Below are positions 1 to 6,320 of a stretch of 8,170 nt of DNA, in pieces. The stretch covers positions 1-8,170 of the forward strand of contig CAZBJH010000140.1 in the NCBI GenBank assembly GCA_964492185.1, read 5' to 3'. Numbering within the stretch: the stretch's first letter is position 1; the number at the start of each line of letters is the position of its first letter. The position numbers and the translations under genes are program-made. This DNA is from JAFGSZ01 sp964492185 (lineage in GTDB: Bacteria > Bacteroidota > Bacteroidia > Bacteroidales > UBA10428). The notes beneath the pieces were generated by a model. That model saw nothing but the letters and a program-made list of their open reading frames with translations, was not told the origin of the DNA and searched no databases.

Positions 1-857
1 TTCTCAGCCACCGCCAGGCTGGTGAAATCTTTGATAACGGTAAAGGCGTCAGTGGCCAGTTCCAGTTCTTTTTTATAATGTTGTTTTTGCCTTACGAGTG
101 TCATTATGTCTTTGTAATACATCTGGGGTTCCTGTTGGGCAAGGAACATTAGCTGGCTTTCACGAACAGGGGTTCTTGCCCTGCCGGAGAAATATTCAGT
201 ATTCTGCAGGCTGTCAAGCTTTAGGATCTCTTTATCGGTTTGTGCAATGAGCTCTTTTAGCTCATCTTTTCGTATTTCATTCAGCTGAATAATGTACGGA
301 TTTTTACGCATGTACCTGAAAAGGCCGTTCCTTACATTGTCGAACGCTGTGTTGTCAAATACTTCAACTGATACGTGAATACGGTCTTCCAGGCGCTGTT
401 GGGTGGTGTCTTTAGGATTGTAGGTGTTTTTATAATCTACATAGTCTCCAATACCATCCTTGTTGGCATCAATTATGAAAAATGCCTGGATATCTTTTAT
501 TTTTTTTGCGGTGGTGTCCTGCATTTGCAGGTCATTAGCCAGCGCGGCTATATTTTTCCTTTCACACAGCTTATGAAGGTCATTTATATATTGGATCATA
601 TCTGTGGCGGAAATACCGTTGGGTTGGGCAATAAGGTTGGAAGAATAGAAACGGGGAGTGTTTGAATAAATTAGCCATCCGATTGCACCGCCGGCTATAG
701 CAAAAAGCAGCAGGTAGTGGATATGTTTTACACCAAAAATAATAAGAAACACGATAGCCCTGAATAAGCCGAGAAAAACATTTTTTATGCCTTTGCCCAT
801 TCTGGAGAACAGTTCCAGCAAATCGATTTCCTGGTTTTGGTTGATTTTGTTTTCCAT
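1..857 (-). CDS. Wzz-like membrane protein, 3' part missing at window edge
   Basis: An open minus-strand frame starts at the ATG at 857-855 and stays open for 285 codons to the left edge, so the C-terminus is not visible. The protein begins MENKINQNQEIDLLELFSRM; a hydrophobic stretch follows at about residues 27-60 (AIVFLIIFGV, then YLLLFAIAGGAIGWLIY), fitting one or two membrane segments near the N-terminus. The rest is hydrophilic, with charged, helix-prone stretches near residues 205-285 (for example NEIRKDELKELIAQTDKEIL). One membrane segment followed by a long, partly coiled periplasmic region resembles the polysaccharide co-polymerase (Wzz, chain-length regulator) layout, and I recognise the sequence as similar to proteins found in Bacteroidota polysaccharide loci. 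It lies 108 bases downstream of a nucleotide-sugar dehydratase on the same strand, which supports a role in surface-polysaccharide export or length control. The second membrane segment of Wzz proteins would lie beyond the edge. The reading frame is certain; the role is an inference. Confidence 0.6.
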   Translation of the reverse strand, partial: MENKINQNQEIDLLELFSRMGKGIKNVFLGLFRAIVFLIIFGVKHIHYLLLFAIAGGAIGWLIYSNTPRFYSSNLIAQPNGISATDMIQYINDLHKLCERKNIAALANDLQMQDTTAKKIKDIQAFFIIDANKDGIGDYVDYKNTYNPKDTTQQRLEDRIHVSVEVFDNTAFDNVRNGLFRYMRKNPYIIQLNEIRKDELKELIAQTDKEILKLDSLQNTEYFSGRARTPVRESQLMFLAQQEPQMYYKDIMTLVRQKQHYKKELELATDAFTVIKDFTSLAVAE

Positions 858-895
858 TTCTTTATTTGTGCTTATTGTTTTGTTAAAGTTGATTT

Positions 896-914
896 GGCGG
901 TCCGGAAAGCCGCC
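896..914. other. GC-rich hairpin between dehydratase and Wzz-like genes
   Basis: GGCGG at 896-900 pairs with CCGCC at 910-914 around a 9-base interior that itself contains the palindrome TCCGGA. It is the only GC-rich spot in this 108-base spacer and lies about 40 bases upstream of the Wzz-like start on the minus strand. No T-run follows on the minus strand, so it is not a classical intrinsic terminator; it could be an attenuator, a processing site or chance. Confidence 0.3.
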
Positions 915-965
915 TTGCTTAGTGTGGAAATTTACGGAATAATATCCGGATCTTCAATAATAATT

Positions 966-2876
966 TTAAACAGCAGTTGAAGTGTCCAGTTTCTCGAATA
1001 CTGAGTTCTTACTTTTATAAGTCGGGACCATATCTTTCATAAATTTCACAACGGTCAGGTAATTCTGGCTTTTGACAGGATCGGTGAAACTGTCGAGCCG
1101 GTGTTTGATCTCATTATACTCATGTTTAGAAACCCTGGCGATCATGATCTTGGGATGGTGGGTGGGTTTATTGTTTTCTGCTGCCAGTAATAATTCTTCA
1201 TACAACTTTTCGCCGGGCCGTAAACCGGTGAACTTGATCTTTATCTCTTTATCAAGGATCCTGCCCGATAGTTTGATCATGTTTTTAGCCAGGTCAAGTA
1301 TCTTTATCGCCTTACCCATATCAAACAAATAAACTTCGCCGCCCTGTCCCATGACACTGGCTTCAAGAACCAGCTGGCAGGCTTCGGGTATGGTCATGAA
1401 AAACCGGGTGATCTCGGGGTGGGTAATAGTTACAGGGCCACCGGACTTGATCTGTTTCATGAATCGTGGTATGACAGATCCGTTTGACCCCAGGACATTG
1501 CCAAAACGGGTGGTGACAAAATTCGTTTTACTTACATCATTAAGTGATTGAATATACATTTCGGCTATCCGTTTGGTAGCGCCCATGATACCTGTGGGGT
1601 TTACCGCCTTATCGGTGCTTACCATCACGAATTTGGATACCTGGTGTTTATCCGACAGGTCGGCCAGGACACGTGTTCCCATGACATTGTTTTGAAAGGC
1701 TTCTATGGGATTGTTTTCCATCATTGGCACATGCTTATATGCTGCAGCATGGTATACAATGTCGGGTTTGACGATGTCAAATATCTTATCAAGACGGGCT
1801 TTGTTTAGTATATCACATAAGCCCACTTCAAAATCTTTAAAGCCGTATTTTTCAATCAATTCCAGTTCAATATTATATAGCGGGCTTTCAGCCTGGTCAA
1901 CCAAAATAATGTTTTTGGGTTTGTAATTGACAACCTGGCGAACGATCTCACTGCCGATCGAACCTGCGGCACCGGTTATAAGTATTACCTTTCCCGTCAA
2001 ATATCCGGAGATGTGATCTTTATCCAGGTTGATAGGGTCGCGTTGCAGCAGATCCTCAATATTCACATCACGCAACAGGCTGGCTTTGAATTCACCACTT
2101 ATCCATGAATGAATATCCGGAACGGTCATCATTTTAATGTTGTTAATGATGCATTGTTTTGCAATTCTGTCTTTATCGTCCTTGTGGATATTCTGTTTGG
2201 CAAAAATCACATGCGATATATTTTGTTTTTTAAAAACCTTTGCCAGTTCATGTATTGCGTATATGTTCAACCCTATGAGTTTCTTTTTTGATATCAGTTT
2301 TGCATTATCCACAAAACCAATTATTTTATACCTGGTTTTCGGATCAAGTTCCAGTGCATTTTTGGTTAAGACAGCAAGCTCTTTTGTGCCGAAAATAATT
2401 ACACGTTTTGTACCTTCCTGGGAATAAGTCATCCTGAGAAACAAATACTTTACCAGTAGCCGAAGATTGGTCATTAAGTAAATTGTGAGGATAAAGTCTA
2501 TCAGTATAACAGACAAGGGTATTAAAAACCGCGAGTTGTAATAATGCCCTAAAATATTTATCAGCAGAAAGATACCTGATCCTGATGCTACACTTAAAAA
2601 TATTCCTTTAATATCCAGAAATCCCGTGTACCTGATAATATGCGTGTGTATCCTGAACAGGGTAAAGAAGAATCCCCGGATAAAAAATACCAAAGGAACA
2701 ATATAATAGAGGTTATTAATATATTCTTTTGGTATGGAAAAATTAAATCGTAATGAAAAGGCCAGTATGATGGAGATGAGGCTTATGCTCAAATCAACAG
2801 CCAGGGTGATCCATCCCGGACTGTTATTTGCTGCCAGGTAATTTGTGACTTTTTTTGATATTCTGGTAAAGTTCAT
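966..2876 (-). CDS. FlaA1/CapD-type membrane nucleotide-sugar 4,6-dehydratase
   Basis: A 636-residue protein of the long, membrane-anchored FlaA1/CapD/WbpM family. These enzymes use NAD(P) to convert UDP-GlcNAc or a related sugar nucleotide to a 4-keto-6-deoxy sugar, the first step towards rare aminosugars of O-antigens and capsules. Four hydrophobic segments lie at about 22-43, 53-75, 90-111 and 117-140. They are followed by a first Rossmann-like domain (RVIIFGTKELAVLT from residue 158) and the catalytic short-chain dehydrogenase domain from about residue 295, with the glycine-rich loop GAAGSIG at 302-308. The active-site stretch STDKA is at 420-424, and NPTGIMGATKR has Met431 where short family members carry the catalytic Tyr, with Lys435 retained. 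The Ser/Met/Lys set is the known pattern of the long WbpM-like members. TRFGNVLGS and GLRPGEKLYEE are further family signatures. Length is normal for the long form. The ATG at 2876 has no Shine-Dalgarno sequence. Family assignment is near certain; the exact substrate is not determinable. Confidence 0.95.
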   Translation of the reverse strand: MNFTRISKKVTNYLAANNSPGWITLAVDLSISLISIILAFSLRFNFSIPKEYINNLYYIVPLVFFIRGFFFTLFRIHTHIIRYTGFLDIKGIFLSVASGSGIFLLINILGHYYNSRFLIPLSVILIDFILTIYLMTNLRLLVKYLFLRMTYSQEGTKRVIIFGTKELAVLTKNALELDPKTRYKIIGFVDNAKLISKKKLIGLNIYAIHELAKVFKKQNISHVIFAKQNIHKDDKDRIAKQCIINNIKMMTVPDIHSWISGEFKASLLRDVNIEDLLQRDPINLDKDHISGYLTGKVILITGAAGSIGSEIVRQVVNYKPKNIILVDQAESPLYNIELELIEKYGFKDFEVGLCDILNKARLDKIFDIVKPDIVYHAAAYKHVPMMENNPIEAFQNNVMGTRVLADLSDKHQVSKFVMVSTDKAVNPTGIMGATKRIAEMYIQSLNDVSKTNFVTTRFGNVLGSNGSVIPRFMKQIKSGGPVTITHPEITRFFMTIPEACQLVLEASVMGQGGEVYLFDMGKAIKILDLAKNMIKLSGRILDKEIKIKFTGLRPGEKLYEELLLAAENNKPTHHPKIMIARVSKHEYNEIKHRLDSFTDPVKSQNYLTVVKFMKDMVPTYKSKNSVFEKLDTSTAV

Positions 2877-2941
2877 TTTTAATGATATAAAAAATGTAAA
2901 AAATCGCTTATTAATTATTTAAAGGACTAATAAAATCCTCC

Positions 2942-2973
2942 TGCCGGATAAACCATGTTATGGTATGCCGGAT
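2942..2973. promoter_or_regulatory. Direct repeat flanking an inverted repeat upstream of the dehydratase gene
   Basis: TGCCGGAT occurs twice, at 2942-2949 and 2966-2973, with a 24-base period. The inverted repeat ACCAT-GTT-ATGGT (2952-2964) sits between the copies. The block lies 66-97 bases upstream of the dehydratase start, in the 282-base spacer where a promoter or leader would be. The arrangement resembles a binding site for a dimeric regulator or an RNA leader structure. No TAnnTTTG box was found in this spacer on the minus strand, so no promoter can be assigned. Function is a guess. Confidence 0.3.
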
Positions 2974-3096
2974 TATGTAATCAGGTTAAGAAGTTAATAA
3001 GCAGATTTCTATTCGTTGTTGCGCTAAACAATTATTATGTTTTGCCCTGATATTATTTCGGTTACTCCAATTTATCCATAATTTAACTTTTTTACA

Positions 3097-3128
3097 TTAA
3101 TCATGTTGTTCTACGAACGTATGATTAA
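3097..3128. other. Strong inverted repeat just past the 96-residue gene
   Basis: TTAATCAT (3097-3104) and ATGATTAA (3121-3128) are perfect 8-base arms. Inside them GTTC and GAAC form a second short stem around a 3-base loop, giving a two-part hairpin. It begins about 30 bases beyond the stop codon of the minus-strand gene ending at 3159, a usual place for a terminator. No T-run follows on that strand, so a terminator role is only possible; an operator in the leader of the dehydratase gene is an alternative. Confidence 0.4.
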
Positions 3129-3158
3129 AAGGTTTATTATTATGCTTGTATATATATG

Positions 3159-3449
3159 TTATTGAAATAATTTCAATTGTTTATCTTCAAATAAAGTCGG
3201 ATAATTTTCATCAAATCGTTTTAACACTTCTGTTATGATTGCCTCACGCATGAATTTTGATTTATTCTTAATTTTAAACTGCCGGCAATAGTTATTTATT
3301 GCCTTGATCTCATGGTTATTAAACATTATTGACTGCTTATTCCTTCTCTTTAAATCAGTGTCTTTATTTTTATTATATCCCATTATTACCTGTTTTCCGG
3401 ATCGAAAATAAAAAAAATCATTTTCTGTTCTAAAATCATTTTTCAACAT
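3159..3449 (-). CDS. Small basic protein, possible ribbon-helix-helix DNA-binding family
   Basis: A 96-residue, lysine-rich protein. The start chosen is the ATG at 3449-3447 because GGAAGGA lies 9 bases upstream; a TTG three codons earlier (3458) would sit on top of that ribosome-binding sequence. A second in-frame ATG at 3383-3381 would give a 71-residue form starting MGYNKNKD. The core has a short strand (KQSIMFNN), a helix (HEIKAINNYCRQFKIK), then a second helix (KSKFMREAIITEVLKRFDE) and the tail YPTLFEDKQLKLFQ. Strand-helix-helix with an NKSKFMREAI-type turn is the layout of ribbon-helix-helix proteins (MetJ/Arc, MobC-like), which bind DNA as dimers. I have an impression of similar small proteins in Bacteroidota but cannot name a family. 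It lies between the flippase and dehydratase genes on the same strand and is more AT-rich than its neighbours. A local regulator of the polysaccharide locus is a reasonable but unproven role. Confidence 0.5.
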   Translation of the reverse strand: MLKNDFRTENDFFYFRSGKQVIMGYNKNKDTDLKRRNKQSIMFNNHEIKAINNYCRQFKIKNKSKFMREAIITEVLKRFDENYPTLFEDKQLKLFQ

Positions 3450-3710
3450 TTTATTCAATCCTTCCGGTATAATGTTTTCTTTTCTTTTAAATAATCACCT
3501 GGCCTGTGTTATTCATACATGATGTTTAAAGCATATGTAAAGCATCGAAAGTTGAAATAATCCAGACAGAAATCCTGTTGGTAAATTGTGCCTGATACAG
3601 GTATTTTATACTTAAGACGGGGAAACCGGCAAATGGTTCCGTGTTGATACGATAAATTTTTTTTTATGTGATAGTATGGCTGAACATTCAGATGGATGAG
3701 TGTTTATAAT

Positions 3711-3834
3711 TAGTGTCTGTCCATAATGTCCGATATCTACGTTGCTGCTCACATTTTAAATCCTCAAATACCTTAGTATTCTGCGGTTTAAAATGTTTAC
3801 GCGCCTTGATCTCGAACATTCTGTACAAACACTA
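3711..3834. mobile_element. MITE-like palindromic element, copy 1 (124 bp)
   Basis: The left end reads TAGTGTCTGTCCATAA from 3711; the right end (3814-3834) is its reverse complement with 17 of 21 positions matching, and similarity continues inward for about six more bases. Both ends begin with TA, as expected if a TA target was duplicated (known for the IS630/Tc1-mariner group), but whether TA belongs to the element or the target cannot be told from one sequence. The interior has no usable reading frame and holds a hairpin at 3751-3796. The first 85 or so bases match the partial copy starting at 7990, which establishes it as a dispersed repeat. The parent transposase is not in the window. 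Confidence 0.75.
3751..3796. repeat. Hairpin core of copy 1, conserved in copy at 7990
   Basis: Arms ACATTTTAAA (3751-3760) and TTTAAAATGT (3787-3796) pair perfectly. Inside, CC, CA and AATAC (3762-3771) pair with GTATT, TG and GG (3776-3786), leaving a CTTA loop and single-base bulges. The equivalent hairpin in the other copy spans 8030-8075. Two base pairs differ between the copies and both are changed on both arms (C3752:G3795 against A8031:T8074; A3766:T3782 against G8045:C8061), so pairing is kept. Confidence 0.7.
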
Positions 3835-3857
3835 TGAGTTTATTGATAGGCTCTAAT

Positions 3858-4024
3858 TAGTGTCTGACTATAAAGTGGGCAAAATGCTGAACCGGACATG
3901 TGTCTGTTCAGAAAGTTCCATTTGCAAGGCTCGCGCGGTCCGAAAACGCGGAGTTTACTAGTCGTAAATGAGCAATTTTCGGACAAGCGTAACGCGGCAA
4001 AGGGGACTTTATGGACAGACACTA
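3858..4024. mobile_element. MITE-like palindromic element, copy 2 (167 bp), different interior
   Basis: The left end TAGTGTCTGACTATAAAGT (3858-3876) and the right end (4006-4024) are inverted repeats matching at 17 of 19 positions. With the bordering TAAT the perfect inverted repeat is 13 bases (TAATTAGTGTCTG at 3854-3866, its complement at 4016-4028). The ends are those of copy 1 apart from one or two bases, but the interior is unrelated. It contains CTGAAC/GTTCAG flanking GACA/TGTC near 3888-3912, and GTCCGAAAA (3938-3946) with its perfect complement TTTTCGGAC (3976-3984). It is GC-richer than its surroundings. Short frames on both strands are by-products of the palindrome. It begins one base beyond the stop codon of the flippase gene and 23 bases after copy 1, so the two elements lie in tandem. 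Confidence 0.7.
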
Positions 4025-4025
4025 A

Positions 4026-5474
4026 TTATTCAATGTCTTTGAAACGAATAATGCTGATAAATGATCTCAGATTAAACAGCCGGATGATTACTGAAAGGAT
4101 TATTCCTGTAAATAAGGCCGCGGAATAACGAAACAACCAGTAAAAATCTAGCAGGGCGTAAAACCGGTTGATAAGAATAATGAGAAGAATAAACAGTACC
4201 AGTTTGATGATCAGTTTAGAATTAAATCTGAAATGAAAATATTTCGTAGCCAGAAACATTTGAACAAATGCTGCATACATTTGTGTGCTGAGATTGGCAA
4301 TTGCCGATCCCATAGCATTGTATTTCGGGATCAAAATTATGTTCAGGGTAAGGTTAAGTATTACTCCGAAAGCAGCCATTATGTTTAGTTGTTTCAGGTT
4401 TCCGTTAGCAGTAAGAAGGGTGCCGAAAATATAAGTGCTGCACATGCCGAACAAACTTAGTATTAAAATACCAAAAACTTTGGATGACATTTCAATATGT
4501 TCTTTGTAAAGAAGTGCAATGATCTGCTGCCTGTAAAAGATACATGAAATGGCAAATGTTAATGTGGGGATGATAATAAGCAAAAATGAAAATTGTGTTA
4601 ATTCCTCAATGGATTCCTTGTTTTTTATCATCTTGGAAAATATAGGAAGCAACAGTATTGCAAAAAGATATCCATAGTTTGAGAACATGTCCAGAATCCT
4701 GAAACTATGGGCATAAATACCTGCCTGTTCTTCACCATTGGGTAGTAAGCGTTCAAGCAATACCGAATCCATTCTCAAATACAAAGCCATTAATAAGGTT
4801 AACAGGGCGTAAGGAGCGCTGCGTTTAAGAAGGGGTATAAAATACCTGGGGTCAAACCGGAAGCTGAATGTATGAGTATTTTGTATAACAAGAAGAAAGG
4901 AAACAACTGCACTTATCAGGTAAGCAAAAGTCTGGGAATAAATGAACCATTCTATACGAAAAGGCTGATTGGTTACCTTACCCCATAATAAAAGACTGCA
5001 GACAACGATCATTATCAGCCGGTCGAGTACGGAAATAACACTATCAGTTTTGAATAGGTGAAGTCCCCCCAGATTTGACCGCATATACAGAATAAAACTT
5101 GCAAGAAACTGATTGATCAATAATATGATCAGTATCCGGAATTCATTGAATCTCCATCCCAGCATAAATCCGATAGCACAACCTGTTATAAAAAATAAAA
5201 CGCCCAGTAGCAATTTTAGCGGGATGAGATTTGAAAGATACGTTTTGAGCAGGTCACTCTGCCGGGCAATTTCCCTTCTGCTGAAATTTTCGATGCCCAT
5301 ATCAAGTAATATGTTGAGCATCATGGAAAAGCTGAATAGGCTAAAATATAAACCATATTCCCCTGCCCCTACAACATTCTGTACGGTTCGGTCGATGCCA
5401 AATGCATAGAAAGGCTTGACAAGAATGTTCAGAAAAAGTAGTAAAGCAAGATTAGTGACGAATTTTCTTCTCAA
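4026..5474 (-). CDS. Wzx-type polysaccharide/oligosaccharide flippase
   Basis: A 482-residue polytopic membrane protein with about 12-14 hydrophobic segments spread over its whole length, the size and layout of the MOP-superfamily flippases that move lipid-linked oligosaccharide across the inner membrane for O-antigen or capsule assembly. Family features are the N-terminal FVTNLALLLFLNILVKPFY followed by GIDRTVQNVVG (26-36), the mid-protein RMDSVLLERLLPNGEEQAGIYAHSFRI region (234 on), and NLTLNIILIPKYNAMGSAIANL (374 on), a hallmark of polysaccharide flippases. The start is TTG at 5474-5472: a stop codon lies three codons upstream in frame, the nearest ATG is about 50 codons downstream inside conserved sequence, and a start here gives the expected MRRKFVTNLA beginning. 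It is transcribed away from rnhB over an 85-base spacer. Its TAA stop (4028-4026) is one base from a MITE-like element. Family assignment is confident; substrate unknown. Confidence 0.9.
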   Translation of the reverse strand: MRRKFVTNLALLLFLNILVKPFYAFGIDRTVQNVVGAGEYGLYFSLFSFSMMLNILLDMGIENFSRREIARQSDLLKTYLSNLIPLKLLLGVLFFITGCAIGFMLGWRFNEFRILIILLINQFLASFILYMRSNLGGLHLFKTDSVISVLDRLIMIVVCSLLLWGKVTNQPFRIEWFIYSQTFAYLISAVVSFLLVIQNTHTFSFRFDPRYFIPLLKRSAPYALLTLLMALYLRMDSVLLERLLPNGEEQAGIYAHSFRILDMFSNYGYLFAILLLPIFSKMIKNKESIEELTQFSFLLIIIPTLTFAISCIFYRQQIIALLYKEHIEMSSKVFGILILSLFGMCSTYIFGTLLTANGNLKQLNIMAAFGVILNLTLNIILIPKYNAMGSAIANLSTQMYAAFVQMFLATKYFHFRFNSKLIIKLVLFILLIILINRFYALLDFYWLFRYSAALFTGIILSVIIRLFNLRSFISIIRFKDIE

Positions 5475-5493
5475 AGTCTTTCAATTTGGTTTA

Positions 5494-5509
5494 TTTTACA
5501 AATGTAAAA
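5494..5509 (-). promoter_or_regulatory. Palindrome with a candidate -7 box for the flippase gene
   Basis: TTTTACA-AA-TGTAAAA is a perfect 7-base inverted repeat with a 2-base centre in the 85-base divergent spacer between the flippase gene and rnhB. Read on the minus strand it contains TACATTTG (5506-5499), which fits the Bacteroidota -7 consensus TAnnTTTG and would start a transcript about 20 bases before the TTG start codon. No TTTG was found at the expected -33 distance, so the promoter is only partly supported. The palindrome may also be an operator. Confidence 0.35.
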
Positions 5510-5559
5510 AGTTATCAATAATATCATGTAAATCTTAAATATCAAAACTAAATTCATTT

Positions 5560-6159
5560 GTGTTAAAGAGCTGTTATAAGAAAGGTTCGCTGGAAGCCGG
5601 ATGTGATGAAGCTGGCAGGGGATGCCTGGCAGGCCCGGTGTTTGCCGCTGCTGTGATATTACCGGAAGATTTTTCAAATCCCATGATGAATGATTCAAAA
5701 TTAATAAATGAAAAAGTTCGATATAGCTTACGGACTGAAATTCAGAAAGAAGCAATTGCATGGTCAGTTGCATGGGTGAGTAATGAGGAGATTGACAGGT
5801 TAAATATTTTACGTGCTTCCATTATGGCCATGCACAAAGCACTCGATAAGCTTAACAGGTGCCCTCAAAATATAATAGTTGACGGCAACCGGTTTTATTC
5901 TTACAGGAGTATTCCCCATACATGCATCGTTAACGGGGATGGCAGTTATATGTCAATAGCAGCGGCTTCTGTGCTGGCGAAAACTTATCGTGATGATTAT
6001 ATGATCGAACTTCATAAAGATTTCACTGAATATCGCTGGAACGCCAATAAGGGATATGCTACAAAATATCACAGGGAGGCTATCAGGGAGTTTGGCCTGA
6101 CAACACATCACCGAAGGTCGTTCAGACTATATGGTGATCAGTTATATATTAAGTTCTGA
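5560..6159 (+). CDS. rnhB: Ribonuclease HII
   Basis: A 199-residue cytoplasmic enzyme of the RNase HII family, which cuts the RNA strand of RNA-DNA hybrids and starts removal of single ribonucleotides misincorporated in DNA. GCDEAGRG at 14-21 supplies the first two acidic residues (Asp16, Glu17), IVDGNR gives Asp108 and NGDGSYMSIAAASVLAK gives Asp127; these line up with Asp16, Glu17, Asp108 and Asp126 of the E. coli enzyme. NDSK (44-47), SVLAKTYRD (137-145), KGYATKYH and the C-terminal HHRRSF are further family signatures. The residue before Gly-Asp127 is Asn, where Lys is usual in E. coli-like enzymes, probably a neutral change. Length equals the family norm. The start is GTG at 5560; the frame is blocked upstream by TAA at 5536 and has no ATG in between. 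First gene of the plus-strand group. Very confident. Confidence 0.97.
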   Translation: MLKSCYKKGSLEAGCDEAGRGCLAGPVFAAAVILPEDFSNPMMNDSKLINEKVRYSLRTEIQKEAIAWSVAWVSNEEIDRLNILRASIMAMHKALDKLNRCPQNIIVDGNRFYSYRSIPHTCIVNGDGSYMSIAAASVLAKTYRDDYMIELHKDFTEYRWNANKGYATKYHREAIREFGLTTHHRRSFRLYGDQLYIKF

Positions 6160-6200
6160 TAAGCATATTTGTATAATCCTGTTAAATCAGCTAATATTAC

Positions 6201-6216
6201 ATGATAAAATTATCAT
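6201..6216. promoter_or_regulatory. Perfect 16-base palindrome between rnhB and the MarC gene
   Basis: ATGATAA-AA-TTATCAT is a perfect inverted repeat lying 41 bases after the rnhB stop and about 105 bases before the MarC-family start. It could be an operator for the downstream pair or a weak terminator stem for rnhB; no clear T-run follows. It has the same 7-2-7 plan with an AA centre as the palindrome at 5494-5509, though the arm sequences differ. Confidence 0.35.
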
Positions 6217-6249
6217 TTGATGACATACTTCAGGAGTGACGCCGACAAA

Positions 6250-6281
6250 TTTGTTAATCGTATGTTCAGGAAATCAATTTT
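6250..6281 (+). promoter_or_regulatory. Candidate promoter for the MarC-rnhA pair
   Basis: TTTG at 6250-6253 and TCAATTTT at 6274-6281 are spaced by 20 bases, the spacing of the Bacteroidota -33 TTTG and -7 TAnnTTTG boxes. The -7 match is imperfect (6 of 8 positions). The predicted transcript would begin about 35 bases before the MarC start. The -33 box is part of the palindrome ACAAATTTGT (6245-6254). Weak support. Confidence 0.25.
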
Positions 6282-6320
6282 TCACTATGTGTTTATATAA
6301 AGTCAGTTAATTTGCCAGGG

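Noticed and set aside
375..665. 96-codon plus-strand frame
   Set aside because: It is antisense to the Wzz-like coding region, which stays open for 285 codons with plausible protein sequence.
1072..2427. Several plus-strand frames of 60-96 codons
   Set aside because: All are antisense to the well-conserved dehydratase gene.
3621..3664. Imperfect stem GGAA-CC / GG-TTCC followed by a nine-T run
   Set aside because: The T-run starts about 13 bases after the stem and the stem has a bulge; no gene ends nearby on the plus strand, so a terminator is not supported.
3459..3710. Possible small gene or RNA in the 252-base stretch upstream of the 96-residue gene
   Set aside because: No frame of reasonable length, no tRNA-like or other recognised RNA fold and no convincing promoter box; I see nothing assignable here.
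3840..4022. 60-codon minus-strand frame and overlapping plus-strand frame (3898-4128)
   Set aside because: They lie in the palindromic element and its flank, with no ribosome-binding site and no recognisable domain; inverted repeats readily leave open frames on both strands.
3711..4024. CRISPR array or integron-type repeat array
   Set aside because: The repeats are inverted element ends with unequal, unrelated interiors, not regularly spaced direct repeats.
5471..5773. 100-codon minus-strand frame upstream of the flippase
   Set aside because: It is antisense to the conserved N-terminus of RNase HII and has no family features; the flippase start is better explained by the TTG at 5474.
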